DNA of 64,000 nt from Pedobacter frigiditerrae (GTDB taxonomy: Bacteria; Bacteroidota; Bacteroidia; Sphingobacteriales; Sphingobacteriaceae). This document shows positions 53,067 to 61,852 of this stretch, piece by piece. Both the position numbers and the translations under genes were made by a program. Where the stretch lies: contig NZ_JAVTSS010000001.1 of assembly GCF_032678705.1 (NCBI RefSeq), positions 1,488,001 to 1,552,000 on the forward strand, written 5' to 3'. Every line of letters starts with the position of its first letter. The stretch's first letter is position 1. Below the pieces are notes generated by a model. That model saw nothing but the letters and a program-made list of their open reading frames with translations. It was not told the DNA's origin and did no database searches.

Positions 53067-54200
53067 ATGATAAATAAGTATTTAATCTCGCTATTTCTCT
53101 TAATTAGTTTCCAAGCTGTTGCTCAAACATCTCAAGTTCAAATTGCACAAAATAGCGTAGGAAAACTTCAGGCAAGCATTGCAAATAAAGAAGATTTTAA
53201 AAAGCAACTGACTATAATAGGTGAGGGGATGAAGGCTCTGGAATTAGCTCAAGTAGATAAAAAGACCAAAAATTGGCCAGAAACTTGGGCTATCAAAGCA
53301 TATTTAAGCTCTTATGTAGCAATTATTGATGATAATGAAACCAATGCAGATAAATACTATGGTTTAGCAGTTGAAGCCTATGAGAAAGCAAAAACATTAG
53401 ATAAATATCAATCTAATGGCGCCTTAGTTACAGCTGCAAATCACAACATCAATATCAAAAAGCAAAAAGATGGTAATAAAGCTTACCAGCAAAATGATTT
53501 TATTACTGCATACAAACTATTAAAACAAGTAAGCGATTTCTTTCCTACAGATACAACTTTAGCAGTAAATACAGCAATTTGTGCACAGAATATTCAATAT
53601 TACAACGAAGCTTTAACCTATTATAAAAGAGCTAAAGAAAATGGCATCAAGAATCCAATTGTATTTCAATATCTTGCCAATATGTATAGCTCAAAATTTG
53701 AGAGTGAACTTGCCATAAAAACTTTAGAGGATGGATTAATAATTAACCCATATCATCCGTATTTAACCAACGATTACATTAATCTATTGCTAGATAATGA
53801 TAAGTATGATAAAGCAGTTAAAATTATCGAAGGATCAATATCTACCGAAAAAAGAAATAAATTGTTACTTTATCTTTATGGCTATCTACAGCAATCAGAA
53901 TCAAATAATAAATCAACCGCAGAGCTAGCTTTTAAAAAAGCTTTAGATATCGACCAAAATTATTTTGATGCATTATATCAATTAGGATTAGTTTATATAA
54001 ATAATTCTAATGAGAGCTTAAAGGAAAAAAACAAACAAAAGATGGGCTCCTTTATTAATCGTGCGGAAATAACTTTATTAAGAGCTCATGAGATTAATCC
54101 AAATGATAGAAATACAATTCAACTTTTAATTCAAATCTACACAAGGAAGAACAGATTGGATAAAGTTCAAGAATTAAGAAGAAAACTTAACGAGTTTTAA
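53067..54200 (+). CDS. Exported TPR protein, second paralogue
   Basis: A 377-residue protein with a signal peptide (MINKYLISLFLLISFQAVAQ). I use ATG 53067; the frame open from 52998 runs through the terminator hairpin. TPR-like units include QQNDFITAYKLLKQVSDFFP and YYNEALTYYKRAKENG, ending with AHEINPNDRNTIQLLIQIYT. It is similar in layout to the preceding protein. Function unknown. Confidence 0.8.
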   Translation: MINKYLISLFLLISFQAVAQTSQVQIAQNSVGKLQASIANKEDFKKQLTIIGEGMKALELAQVDKKTKNWPETWAIKAYLSSYVAIIDDNETNADKYYGLAVEAYEKAKTLDKYQSNGALVTAANHNINIKKQKDGNKAYQQNDFITAYKLLKQVSDFFPTDTTLAVNTAICAQNIQYYNEALTYYKRAKENGIKNPIVFQYLANMYSSKFESELAIKTLEDGLIINPYHPYLTNDYINLLLDNDKYDKAVKIIEGSISTEKRNKLLLYLYGYLQQSESNNKSTAELAFKKALDIDQNYFDALYQLGLVYINNSNESLKEKNKQKMGSFINRAEITLLRAHEINPNDRNTIQLLIQIYTRKNRLDKVQELRRKLNEF

Positions 54201-54309
54201 TTTAGTTGTCAGTGTGTATATGATATGTTGTAAAATATTACTTAACATAATATTAATTATAGGACAATTAAAATTCGTGTATTTTTATTAAATTTATTTT
54301 AAAAATAAT

Positions 54310-54720
54310 ATGAAACTTCTATTTTTTAATCTAATTTTTCTAATCACTTTCAGCAATATTTATTCACAAAATAAAATTGATTTCTCTGGCACATACAAAG
54401 CAAAATCTATTACCTTGGGTGATGCCTTCGTTAAAGTGGATAAAGAGAATAATGCAGTCTTTACTGTGGTTAACAATTACAGGTATGAATGCAACTGTAA
54501 AATACTTAACCAAAATACGCTAGGTTGCTATATGGTTAAATTACTCGATGGCAGAAATATTTTGAATCCTAAAGCAGGAGAATTTCTTTTTGCCATTATT
54601 TACGAAAATGGAAATTATTTTCCTTTTTTTAGAGGCGATAATCCACCATTTACCAACAGCTTACCGGCCGACAAATTAATTATGAAAAAAGATGCTAAGA
54701 AATTTATCAAGACAAAATAA
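54310..54720 (+). CDS. Hypothetical exported protein
   Basis: A 136-residue protein with a signal peptide (MKLLFFNLIFLITFSNIYSQ). The mature part is small and beta-rich (FSGTYKAKSITLGDAFVKV) with three Cys residues (YECNCKILN, LGCYM). Lipocalin-like or secreted small-domain folds are possible. Not recognised. It ends 18 bases before the operator of the DUF763 gene. Confidence 0.62.
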   Translation: MKLLFFNLIFLITFSNIYSQNKIDFSGTYKAKSITLGDAFVKVDKENNAVFTVVNNYRYECNCKILNQNTLGCYMVKLLDGRNILNPKAGEFLFAIIYENGNYFPFFRGDNPPFTNSLPADKLIMKKDAKKFIKTK

Positions 54721-54738
54721 GAAATTTTAATTTCATTT

Positions 54739-54755
54739 TACTAAATTTGTTAGTA
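54739..54755. promoter_or_regulatory. Palindromic operator, site 3 (DUF763 gene)
   Basis: TACTAA-ATTTG-TTAGTA is a perfect inverted repeat. The -7 element TAAATTTG (54742-54749) lies inside it and the ATG follows at 54758, so repressor binding would cover the core promoter. Confidence 0.7.
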
Positions 54756-54757
54756 TT

Positions 54758-55960
54758 ATGAAGAGAGCTGGAACTGCAGATTTGCCTTTACATTACGGTC
54801 ACGTTCCGTTATGGCTTGCCGAAAGAATGGGTAAGTTAGGTTTAGCAATTACAGAAGAAATTATAGCAAATAAAGGAAAGGATGATTTTTTAGCTAGAAT
54901 GAGTAACCCATTTTGGTTTCAAAGCTTAGGAGCGGTAATGGGAATGGATTGGCACTCATCTGGAATAACAACTTCAGTTATGAGGGCGTTAAAAAGAAGT
55001 ATAAATCCACTTGCTAAAGAATTTGGGATTTATATTTGTGGTGGAAAAGGAAAATTATCTCGTCAGACACCAATGGAGTTAGCGAAGTTTTCAGACTCGA
55101 ATGGATTAAATACAAAGGATTTGGTTAGATGCAGTAAACTAAGTGCAAAAGTTGATAATACTGCAATTCAAGATGGCTTTCAATTATATCAACACAATTT
55201 CATTATAAGTAATGAAGGAAATTGGACGGTTATTCAGCAAGGAATGAATGATAAAAGTTCTACAGCACGTAGATATCATTGGCATTCATCAGCTATAAAT
55301 TCTTTTACTGAAGAGCCTCATACCTTTATTTATGGGAAAAATCAAGGAGAGATTTTAAATCTAACCGATAAAAGAGCTACTCCACTAAAACAATCAATGC
55401 TTAGTATAACTTCAGAGTCTCCAAATAGAATGATAGCTGAAATTAATAAACTGGTTATGCCAAATCATCACGATGTGAAAGCAAAAGATATTGATATAAA
55501 AAGATTAGGTGCTATTTTATGGTTAGCTCAAGACAAAAACATTTCGAATTTTGATGAACTTTTATTGTTGGAAGGGCTTGGTCCTAGAACTTTGCAATCT
55601 TTAGCTTTAGTTAGTGAAATAATTTATGGAAATCCATCAAGATTTAAGGATCCAGCTCGTTTCTCTTTTGCCAATGGCGGAAAAGACGGCTACCCCTTCC
55701 CTGTTCCTGTGAATGTTTATGATGAAACCATAAAAACTTTACAACGTGCAATTGATAAATCTAAATTGGGCAACTCTGATAAGACACAGGCCATCAAATC
55801 ATTATCTCAAATTTCTCAACGAGTTGAAAAAGATTTTATCCCCAATGAAAATTTTGATGAACTAATTGAGAAAGAAAGAAATGAATCTTGGAAATTTGGA
55901 GGAAGAACTGTTTTTGGGAAAGCTAAACCTCCTGTTAATGAGCAATTAAACTTATTTTGA
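54758..55960 (+). CDS. DUF763 protein, putative DNA-repair factor
   Basis: A 400-residue protein of the DUF763 family (MKRAGTADLPLHYGHVPLWL is the family opening). FQSLGAVMGMDWHSSGITTS and ARRYHWHSS are further conserved segments. DELLLLEGLGPRTLQSLALV near residue 270-290 resembles a helix-hairpin-helix DNA-binding motif. Function is unknown. The operator overlapping its promoter is the same as at the S24 repressor and at dinB2-dnaE, so I infer a DNA-damage role. The promoter geometry predicts a leaderless or nearly leaderless mRNA. Confidence 0.82.
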   Translation: MKRAGTADLPLHYGHVPLWLAERMGKLGLAITEEIIANKGKDDFLARMSNPFWFQSLGAVMGMDWHSSGITTSVMRALKRSINPLAKEFGIYICGGKGKLSRQTPMELAKFSDSNGLNTKDLVRCSKLSAKVDNTAIQDGFQLYQHNFIISNEGNWTVIQQGMNDKSSTARRYHWHSSAINSFTEEPHTFIYGKNQGEILNLTDKRATPLKQSMLSITSESPNRMIAEINKLVMPNHHDVKAKDIDIKRLGAILWLAQDKNISNFDELLLLEGLGPRTLQSLALVSEIIYGNPSRFKDPARFSFANGGKDGYPFPVPVNVYDETIKTLQRAIDKSKLGNSDKTQAIKSLSQISQRVEKDFIPNENFDELIEKERNESWKFGGRTVFGKAKPPVNEQLNLF

Positions 55961-56073
55961 TGATATTGTTAATGAATTTAGAATTGGTAAATTACAAACT
56001 GGATATTATGAAGTTAAGCCATCATTAGAATTATTTAAGTTTAAAAACTATATTTTTACATCAAACCTTTACA

Positions 56074-57282
56074 ATGACCACAAGAAAATCAGCCCTAGGC
56101 TTTATATTTATTACCATATTAATTGATTGTATTGGTTTTGGAATCATAATTCCGGTATTACCTAATTTAATTAAAGAACTTTCGGGTAAATCTCTAGCTC
56201 AAGCATCTGAGATTGGCGGTTTGCTCTTATTGGCTTATGCAATTTCTCAATATCTTTTCTCGCCTGTCGTTGGTGGTTTAAGTGATAAATATGGAAGGCG
56301 AATTATTTTACTAATCTCATTATTTGGTTTAGGTGTTGATTACATTTTTCTCTCGTTCGCACAAACGATTGGTTTATTATTTCTGGGAAGAATTATTGCT
56401 GGAATTACAGGTGCAAGTTTTACCACGGCGATGGCTTACATTGCCGATATTAGTACACCAGAAAAGAAAGCTCAAAATTTTGGATTAGTTGGAGTTGCCT
56501 TTGGTATTGGTTTTATTATTGGGCCGTTAATTGGGTCATTCGCAAGCCATTTTGGTATTAGAGCACCATTTATGGTGGCGGCTGCTTTATCTTTAATCAA
56601 TTGGTTATACGGTTATTTCATTCTTCCTGAATCATTGGCTAAAGAAAAACGTAGAGAATTTTCATGGAAAAGAGCAAACCCAATTGGCTCATTAATTAGT
56701 GCATCAAAATATCCAGCAATTATCGGGCTTATAACTGCTTTACTTTTACTTTATATTGCCAGTCATTCCGTACAATCAAACTGGGGTTTCTATGTTATGG
56801 AAAAATTTAAATGGGATCCTGCAATGATAGGTTATTCATTAAGTATAGTTGGTCTATTTGTAGCAATAGTACAAGGTGGACTTATAAGGATTGTAATTCC
56901 AAAAATTGGAGCGAAAAATGCTATAATGCTAGGATTTAGCTTATACATTATCGGATTTCTTTGCTTTGCATTTGCTCCAAATGGCGTAATGATGATGATT
57001 TTTATCCTTCCATATTGTTTAGCTGGTATTGGAAATCCTGCCATGCAAACCATTATATCAAATCAAGTACCGGATAATGCGCAAGGAGAAATACAGGGGA
57101 TTATTACAAGTATGCAAAGTTTAGGGGCTATATTTGGGCCCATAACTATGGCTTTTATATTCGCTTATTTTATCAATAAAAATAATAGTATTTATTTTCC
57201 AGGAGCACCATTTATCTTTAGTGCGATAATAACACTAATTGCCTTACTAATAGCAGCAAGGGCCTTAAGAAAGCACCATTAA
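56074..57282 (+). CDS. Tet-type MFS drug efflux protein
   Basis: A 402-residue, 12-helix transporter of the TCR/Tet branch of the DHA1 family. LIDCIGFGIIIPVLPNLIKE in helix 1, SDKYGRRIILL between helices 2 and 3, and GITGASFTTAMAYIADI in helix 4 (motif C-like) are typical. It is a chromosomal relative of TetA, not recognisably a known resistance gene. It overlaps the convergent phoH gene by four bases. Confidence 0.87.
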   Translation: MTTRKSALGFIFITILIDCIGFGIIIPVLPNLIKELSGKSLAQASEIGGLLLLAYAISQYLFSPVVGGLSDKYGRRIILLISLFGLGVDYIFLSFAQTIGLLFLGRIIAGITGASFTTAMAYIADISTPEKKAQNFGLVGVAFGIGFIIGPLIGSFASHFGIRAPFMVAAALSLINWLYGYFILPESLAKEKRREFSWKRANPIGSLISASKYPAIIGLITALLLLYIASHSVQSNWGFYVMEKFKWDPAMIGYSLSIVGLFVAIVQGGLIRIVIPKIGAKNAIMLGFSLYIIGFLCFAFAPNGVMMMIFILPYCLAGIGNPAMQTIISNQVPDNAQGEIQGIITSMQSLGAIFGPITMAFIFAYFINKNNSIYFPGAPFIFSAIITLIALLIAARALRKHH

Positions 57283-58631
57283 AGTAATTCTATTGCCAAG
57301 TTTGCTAGCTCACTCCTCTCCCCTTTTTGTAGGGTTATGTGCGCATATAGCGGATGTTTTTTTGCATTTTCTATTAAATAGGATAATCCGTTACTCTCAG
57401 AATCTAAATATGGTGTATCAATTTGATAAATATCTCCAGTAAATACAATTTTTGTATGTTCACCAGCTCTTGAGATAATGGTTTTAACCTCATGTGGTGT
57501 TAAATTTTGCGCCTCATCAACAATGAAGAAAATTTTAGTAATTGTTCTTCCACGGATAAAAGCAAGTGGGGCAATTTGAATTTTTTCTGTACGGATTAAT
57601 TCATCAATCTTGAAAAGCATTTTCTCATCCCCAGCAAATTGTTCTCTTATAAACTTTAAATTATCCCATATTGGTGCCATATAAGGGTCTATCTTGGCCT
57701 TAACATCACCTGGTAAAAAACCGATATCCTTGTTACTTAGCGGAACAATTGGTCTGGTTATGTAGATTTGCCTGAAATCTTTTCTTTGCTCTAAAGCTGT
57801 TGCTAAGGCCAATAAAGTTTTACCAGTGCCAGCATTTCCTTGTATACTAACTAATTTAATATCGGGGTTTAGTAAGGCATCAATGGCAAAAGATTGTTCC
57901 GCATTGCGAGGATAAATATTAAAGGCAGATTCTTGAAAAATAAATCTTAAGTTTTTAGCAACCTTATCATAAAATGCAATTGCACTTTTCTTCTTGTTTT
58001 TTAAGACATAAAAATGATTCGAATCTGTATAGGGTAACATTAAGGACGAAGCATCAACAATTCCGCTATTTTTTAGCTCATCAATTATTTCGTTAGAAAA
58101 ATCTGATATTTCCGTCTTACCAGTATAAAGTTCATCAGCATTTTTAATTTTACCAGTTTCATAATCCTCTGCATACAAGTCTAAAGCTTTAGCTTTTAAA
58201 CGCAAACAAATATCTTTTGAAACCAATATAACCTTACGTTTTGGATTTTCTTCTTTTAAAGCTAGCGCAGCATTTAAAATGCGGTTATCAAATTTCCCAT
58301 CACCAAATAGCTTTTCTGCATTAATTTTTTTTGGATGTTCATCTAAAACAACCTTAAATTTTCCCAGACTATTTTTCTTTAGGTTAAACCACTTGTTAAT
58401 CAAATGATTTTTAGATGCCTTATCTATCAATCTTATGAAATTCCTAGCTTCAAAATTTCTTGTATCGTTACCACTTTTAAAATTATCTAATTCTTCTAGT
58501 ACTAATATCGGAACAGCAACATCATGTTCTTGGAAATTATTTACAGCATCATGGTCATAGAGAATAACTGATGTATCTAAAACAAATATCTTTTTCGAGG
58601 AATTTTTATCTTGAAGTGCAGCCTTTGACAT
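57279..58631 (-). CDS. phoH: PhoH-family ATPase with PIN domain
   Basis: A 450-residue protein. The N-terminal PIN domain (residues 14-160) starts FVLDTSVILYDHDAV and has VPILVLEELDNFK. The PhoH ATPase has Walker A SIQGNAGTGKTLLA near residue 262-275 and Walker B FFIVDEAQNLTPHEV. Such PhoH2-type proteins combine RNA cleavage and helicase activity. It lies just downstream of the candidate structured RNA on the same strand, but a terminator separates them. Confidence 0.94.
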   Translation of the reverse strand: MSKAALQDKNSSKKIFVLDTSVILYDHDAVNNFQEHDVAVPILVLEELDNFKSGNDTRNFEARNFIRLIDKASKNHLINKWFNLKKNSLGKFKVVLDEHPKKINAEKLFGDGKFDNRILNAALALKEENPKRKVILVSKDICLRLKAKALDLYAEDYETGKIKNADELYTGKTEISDFSNEIIDELKNSGIVDASSLMLPYTDSNHFYVLKNKKKSAIAFYDKVAKNLRFIFQESAFNIYPRNAEQSFAIDALLNPDIKLVSIQGNAGTGKTLLALATALEQRKDFRQIYITRPIVPLSNKDIGFLPGDVKAKIDPYMAPIWDNLKFIREQFAGDEKMLFKIDELIRTEKIQIAPLAFIRGRTITKIFFIVDEAQNLTPHEVKTIISRAGEHTKIVFTGDIYQIDTPYLDSESNGLSYLIENAKKHPLYAHITLQKGERSELANLAIELL

Positions 58632-58691
58632 AATACCTTAAATTTAGTATTTACCATTTAAAGATTATAGTTATTTAGAATAAAAAAGCTG

Positions 58692-58739
58692 TAAAAAGAA
58701 AAACGGAGACCCTCTTCTTTCGATTTGGTTCTCCGTTTT
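58692..58739 (-). terminator. Intrinsic terminator of the minus-strand RNA
   Basis: The arms AAAACGGAGA (58700-58709 on plus) and TCTCCGTTTT (58730-58739) form a hairpin. The U-tract is longer on the minus strand (GTTTTTCTTTTT), and no plus-strand gene precedes it, so it most likely ends a minus-strand transcript before phoH. Confidence 0.75.
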
Positions 58740-59311
58740 AACCTTATCCTTAACCGTAGTCAAAAATATGGCATCAATTGAATATACTTAACCTAATTCG
58801 TGGTTCTGTTCATCTTGCGAATTCCTGAACTCGTTTATAACCTATTATTTATATTGCTTTACTCCGTAAAATGCGGCAATTAATAATAGTGCCCGATATT
58901 GCTTTTCAAACTAATTACTGGTTTTACAACCGTTAAGTCTTTCAATTATCCGTTCTTGCGAGTGATTATTTGATAACTTAATTTTTTACATGCTAACCGT
59001 CTTGCGACTTCTTAATGTAAAACGATTTTGCATTTTGCAACGCTTGTCGAATTTGTATCAAATTAATTATAGGTCTTAAACCTGGTAGTTATTAGAAACT
59101 TATCTTTCCCTTTCGGGTGATTGAGTTTTAAATTACTTTAATCTTTTACATGCTATCCGTCTTGCGACTTCTTAATGTAAACCGATTAACATTTTGCAAT
59201 GTTTCTCGAATTTGATGTTAAAGCTTTGAATACTCCCAAAAAGTTTAGCCTTGCGACTTCATTTTTGTTTTGGATTATTCTATCAGACTGTCAAAGTACT
59301 TCGTTATTGAT
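58700..59311 (-). ncRNA. Candidate large structured RNA with repeated GNRA hairpins
   Basis: No reading frame fits this 1-kb gap (58632-59631). On the minus strand it holds several hairpins capped by GNRA tetraloops: GTC-GCAA-GAC at 58999-59008 and 59159-59168, GCAA-capped stems at 59030-59043 and 59189-59202, CCC-GAAA-GGG at 59108-59117 and GGTT-GTAA-AACC at 58920-58931. A related GTC-GCAA-GGC unit is at 59248-59257. Two of the units form a 60-base module repeated 160 bases apart. One stem changed from ACATT/AATGT to GCGTT/AATGC, keeping pairing. A promoter (59317-59347) and a terminator bound it. I do not recognise the class. Confidence 0.55.
58984..59202 (-). repeat. Duplicated hairpin module inside the candidate RNA
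   Basis: Copies at 58984-59043 and 59144-59202 share TTTACAT...ATGTAAA outer arms, an identical GTC-GCAA-GAC inner hairpin and flanking internal-loop bases, then a second GCAA-capped stem. Sequence in loops is kept while stem bases vary in step. Confidence 0.7.
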
Positions 59312-59316
59312 ATCAT

Positions 59317-59347
59317 CTAAATTAGTGTCTAAAGCAATACTTGTCAA
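59317..59347 (-). promoter_or_regulatory. Candidate minus-strand promoter of the structured RNA
   Basis: On the minus strand TTGACA (59347-59342) is followed after 17 bases by TAATTTAG (59324-59317), one base from the -7 consensus TAnnTTTG. Transcription would start near 59310 and run into the hairpin region. Confidence 0.35.
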
Positions 59348-59619
59348 GTAAAATCGATTTTTCTTTTTAACAAGTTATGAACCTTAATAATTAGGTTATC
59401 AACATATTAAATAATCAAAAAACATAACTATTAGCGAGAATGTATTGTTTTACCATTATATTTTTTGATGTTATTAACAATTGCTTCAAATTGTCTTGTT
59501 CACATTTTAGCTAAAAAAAGAGTAAAATAGAAAATGATATTCTGCTTGATTTTCTCTTTTATGCAAGAATGTTTGTTTTTAAAGTATGATTTTCGAAGCT
59601 TTTTAAGACCTAAATAATG

Positions 59620-59627
59620 TAAATTTG
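59620..59627 (+). promoter_or_regulatory. -7 promoter element of the FUSC gene
   Basis: TAAATTTG fits TAnnTTTG and lies four bases before the ATG at 59632, so the leader would be very short or absent. Confidence 0.4.
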
Positions 59628-59631
59628 TGTC

Positions 59632-61788
59632 ATGTTCAATCAACCAATTAGAAATATACAAGACTTTTTGCTGAGTACCTATTTTGCAGATGGCTTACGT
59701 ATTACAATTGGTGTACTTTGCCCCTCTTTGCTTTTAGCCCAATTTGGTATGTTGCAATACGGAATGACACTTTCCTTAGGTGCGTTATGTATTAGTGTGG
59801 TAGATTCTCCAGGCCCTATTGTGCATCGCAGAAATGCAATGTTAATTACAACTGTGTTAATTTCTGTCATCTCAATTATTGTAGGTTTAACAAACAAGAG
59901 CATCATTGTAACTGGAACGCTATTGGTTATTTGCAGTTTCATATTTTCAATGCTCTCTATTTATGGAGATAGAGCTGCTTCCATAGGTATTTCTGTTTTA
60001 CTCATCATGGTTTTGAGCATTGATGACATTAGGCCATGGAGAGAAGTTTTATTTTATGCCTTATTGATTTTTGTTGGCAGTATTTGGTATACGCTACTAA
60101 GTTATTTCGTTTACAGGCTTCGTCCATACAGGTTAGTACAGCAAATATTAAGTGATTCTATTTTACAAGTTAGTGAGTTTTTGAGAGCAAAAGCAAAGTT
60201 CTATCATGAAAATGCTGATTATGAAAAGAATTACGCAGAGCTATTACAATTGCAGGTACATGTTCATGAAAAGCAGGATGAAGTTAGAGAGGTTTTATTT
60301 AGGACAAGGGAAATAGTAAGAGAATCTACACCAGAAGGAAGATTTTTGTTGCTTGTATTTGTAGACATGGTCGATTTATTTGAACAAGTAATGTCTACCT
60401 ATTACAATTACAAACAACTACACGAGCAGTTCGATTCCATTGGTATTTTACCCCAGTATGAAGATGTAATTAATAAAATTGCAACGTCGCTGGATGAAAT
60501 TTCATTTGCATTGAAAAGTGGTGGAACACCAACATTAGCTCATAACTTGGTAGATGATGTAGCAAAGCTAAAGGAAGAAATTACTAAGCTAGAAGTTAAT
60601 AGTGATGAAAAATATACTACACTTGGCTTAATAGCTTTAAAGAACATTGAGGTAAATATTGAGAATATCGTTTCGAGAGTAAAAACTATTAATGGTTATT
60701 TCAACAAAAAGGAAAAGAAGAATTTAAAGAGCAGAGACATTGATGTAGATAAATTTGTAACCAGGCAAAGCACAGATGTTAAATTACTGCTTGATAACTT
60801 AACCTTTAGCTCTTCTACATTTAGACACTCACTTCGTGTAGCAATAGTAATGTTGATTGGTTTTGTAGTTGCCAAAAGTTTAAATTTTGAACATAGCTAT
60901 TGGATACTCTTAACTATTCTGGTTATTTCTAAGCCTGGATTTAGTTTAACAAAAGAACGAAATATCCAACGTTTAATAGGGACTATTGTTGGTGCATTTA
61001 TTGGAATGGGCATTTTAATGTACATTAATGATAAAAATACACTATTTGTAATCCTGTTAATCTGCATGATTGGCAGTTATAGTTTTCAGCGTAAAAATTA
61101 TGTTGTCAGCGTGCTGTTCATGACACCTTACATTTTGGTGCTTTTTGATTTCTTGGGAATGGGAAGCATGTCTATTGCTAGAGAAAGGATTTATGACACG
61201 TTGATTGGTTCAGGAATTGCATTGCTGGCAAGTTATTCTTTATTCCCTAATTGGGAACACGAAAAGCTAAAACAAGCAATGATGGATATCATTAAAGCAA
61301 ATTCCAATTATTTTAAGGAAGTAACTTTACTTTATTTTGAGCAAACACATAACTTAACTAATTACAAATTAGCTAGAAAATCTGTTTATGTGAGCACATC
61401 AAATCTTGCTTCTTTATTTCAACGGATGTTCTCTGAACCTAAGAGTAAACAAATGCACATTAAAGAATTACATCAGTTTACAGTGTTAAATCATCTGCTA
61501 TCATCTTATATAGCAACATTGTCATTGTATAAAAAAGAGCATCAATTTGTTCATAGTAATTTTGAAGAATTAAAACCAGTTTCTGAAAATACGTTGTATT
61601 TGTTAAATCTATCTTCTGAAAATTTATTAATTCATCAAGAAAATATTAGTAACGTTCCTTTAATTCGTAGAAAAAATATTGCAGAACCAAATATTGAGGA
61701 TGAAAATATGATTATTGCAGAACAGTTTGATTCAATTCAAAAAGTAGCTTATGATATTTTTAAATTAGCAGAGAAACTTAAAATTTAA
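59632..61788 (+). CDS. FUSC-family (YccS/YhfK-like) inner-membrane protein
   Basis: A 718-residue protein with two hydrophobic blocks. The first (residues 20-165) has about six helices with GMTLSLGALCISVVDSPGP; the second (about 395-540) has SFRHSLRVAIVMLIGFVVA-like helices and YWILLTILVISKPGFSLTKE, the FUSC signature, with RLIGTIVGAFIG. Between them and at the C-terminus are long helical cytoplasmic parts. The family is linked to export of aromatic acids or unknown small molecules. It stands alone downstream of the structured-RNA region. Confidence 0.9.
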   Translation: MFNQPIRNIQDFLLSTYFADGLRITIGVLCPSLLLAQFGMLQYGMTLSLGALCISVVDSPGPIVHRRNAMLITTVLISVISIIVGLTNKSIIVTGTLLVICSFIFSMLSIYGDRAASIGISVLLIMVLSIDDIRPWREVLFYALLIFVGSIWYTLLSYFVYRLRPYRLVQQILSDSILQVSEFLRAKAKFYHENADYEKNYAELLQLQVHVHEKQDEVREVLFRTREIVRESTPEGRFLLLVFVDMVDLFEQVMSTYYNYKQLHEQFDSIGILPQYEDVINKIATSLDEISFALKSGGTPTLAHNLVDDVAKLKEEITKLEVNSDEKYTTLGLIALKNIEVNIENIVSRVKTINGYFNKKEKKNLKSRDIDVDKFVTRQSTDVKLLLDNLTFSSSTFRHSLRVAIVMLIGFVVAKSLNFEHSYWILLTILVISKPGFSLTKERNIQRLIGTIVGAFIGMGILMYINDKNTLFVILLICMIGSYSFQRKNYVVSVLFMTPYILVLFDFLGMGSMSIARERIYDTLIGSGIALLASYSLFPNWEHEKLKQAMMDIIKANSNYFKEVTLLYFEQTHNLTNYKLARKSVYVSTSNLASLFQRMFSEPKSKQMHIKELHQFTVLNHLLSSYIATLSLYKKEHQFVHSNFEELKPVSENTLYLLNLSSENLLIHQENISNVPLIRRKNIAEPNIEDENMIIAEQFDSIQKVAYDIFKLAEKLKI

Positions 61789-61852
61789 AGTTGTCAGCTT
61801 AAAACAAAACCTTATTAGCTAATAATTTGTTTAGAGAATAAAGGATGTTATT

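Noticed and set aside
55961-56073. Possible gene remnant between the DUF763 and Tet-type MFS genes
   Set aside because: A frame of about 35 codons (DDIVNEFRIGKLQTGYYEV...) is open but has no start and no recognisable family; too short to support.
58632-59631. Decayed coding sequence or group II intron in the 1-kb gap
   Set aside because: No frame of useful length on either strand, and no domain V-like motif or reverse transcriptase gene; the hairpins fit a stand-alone RNA better. tmRNA and RNase P signatures are also absent.
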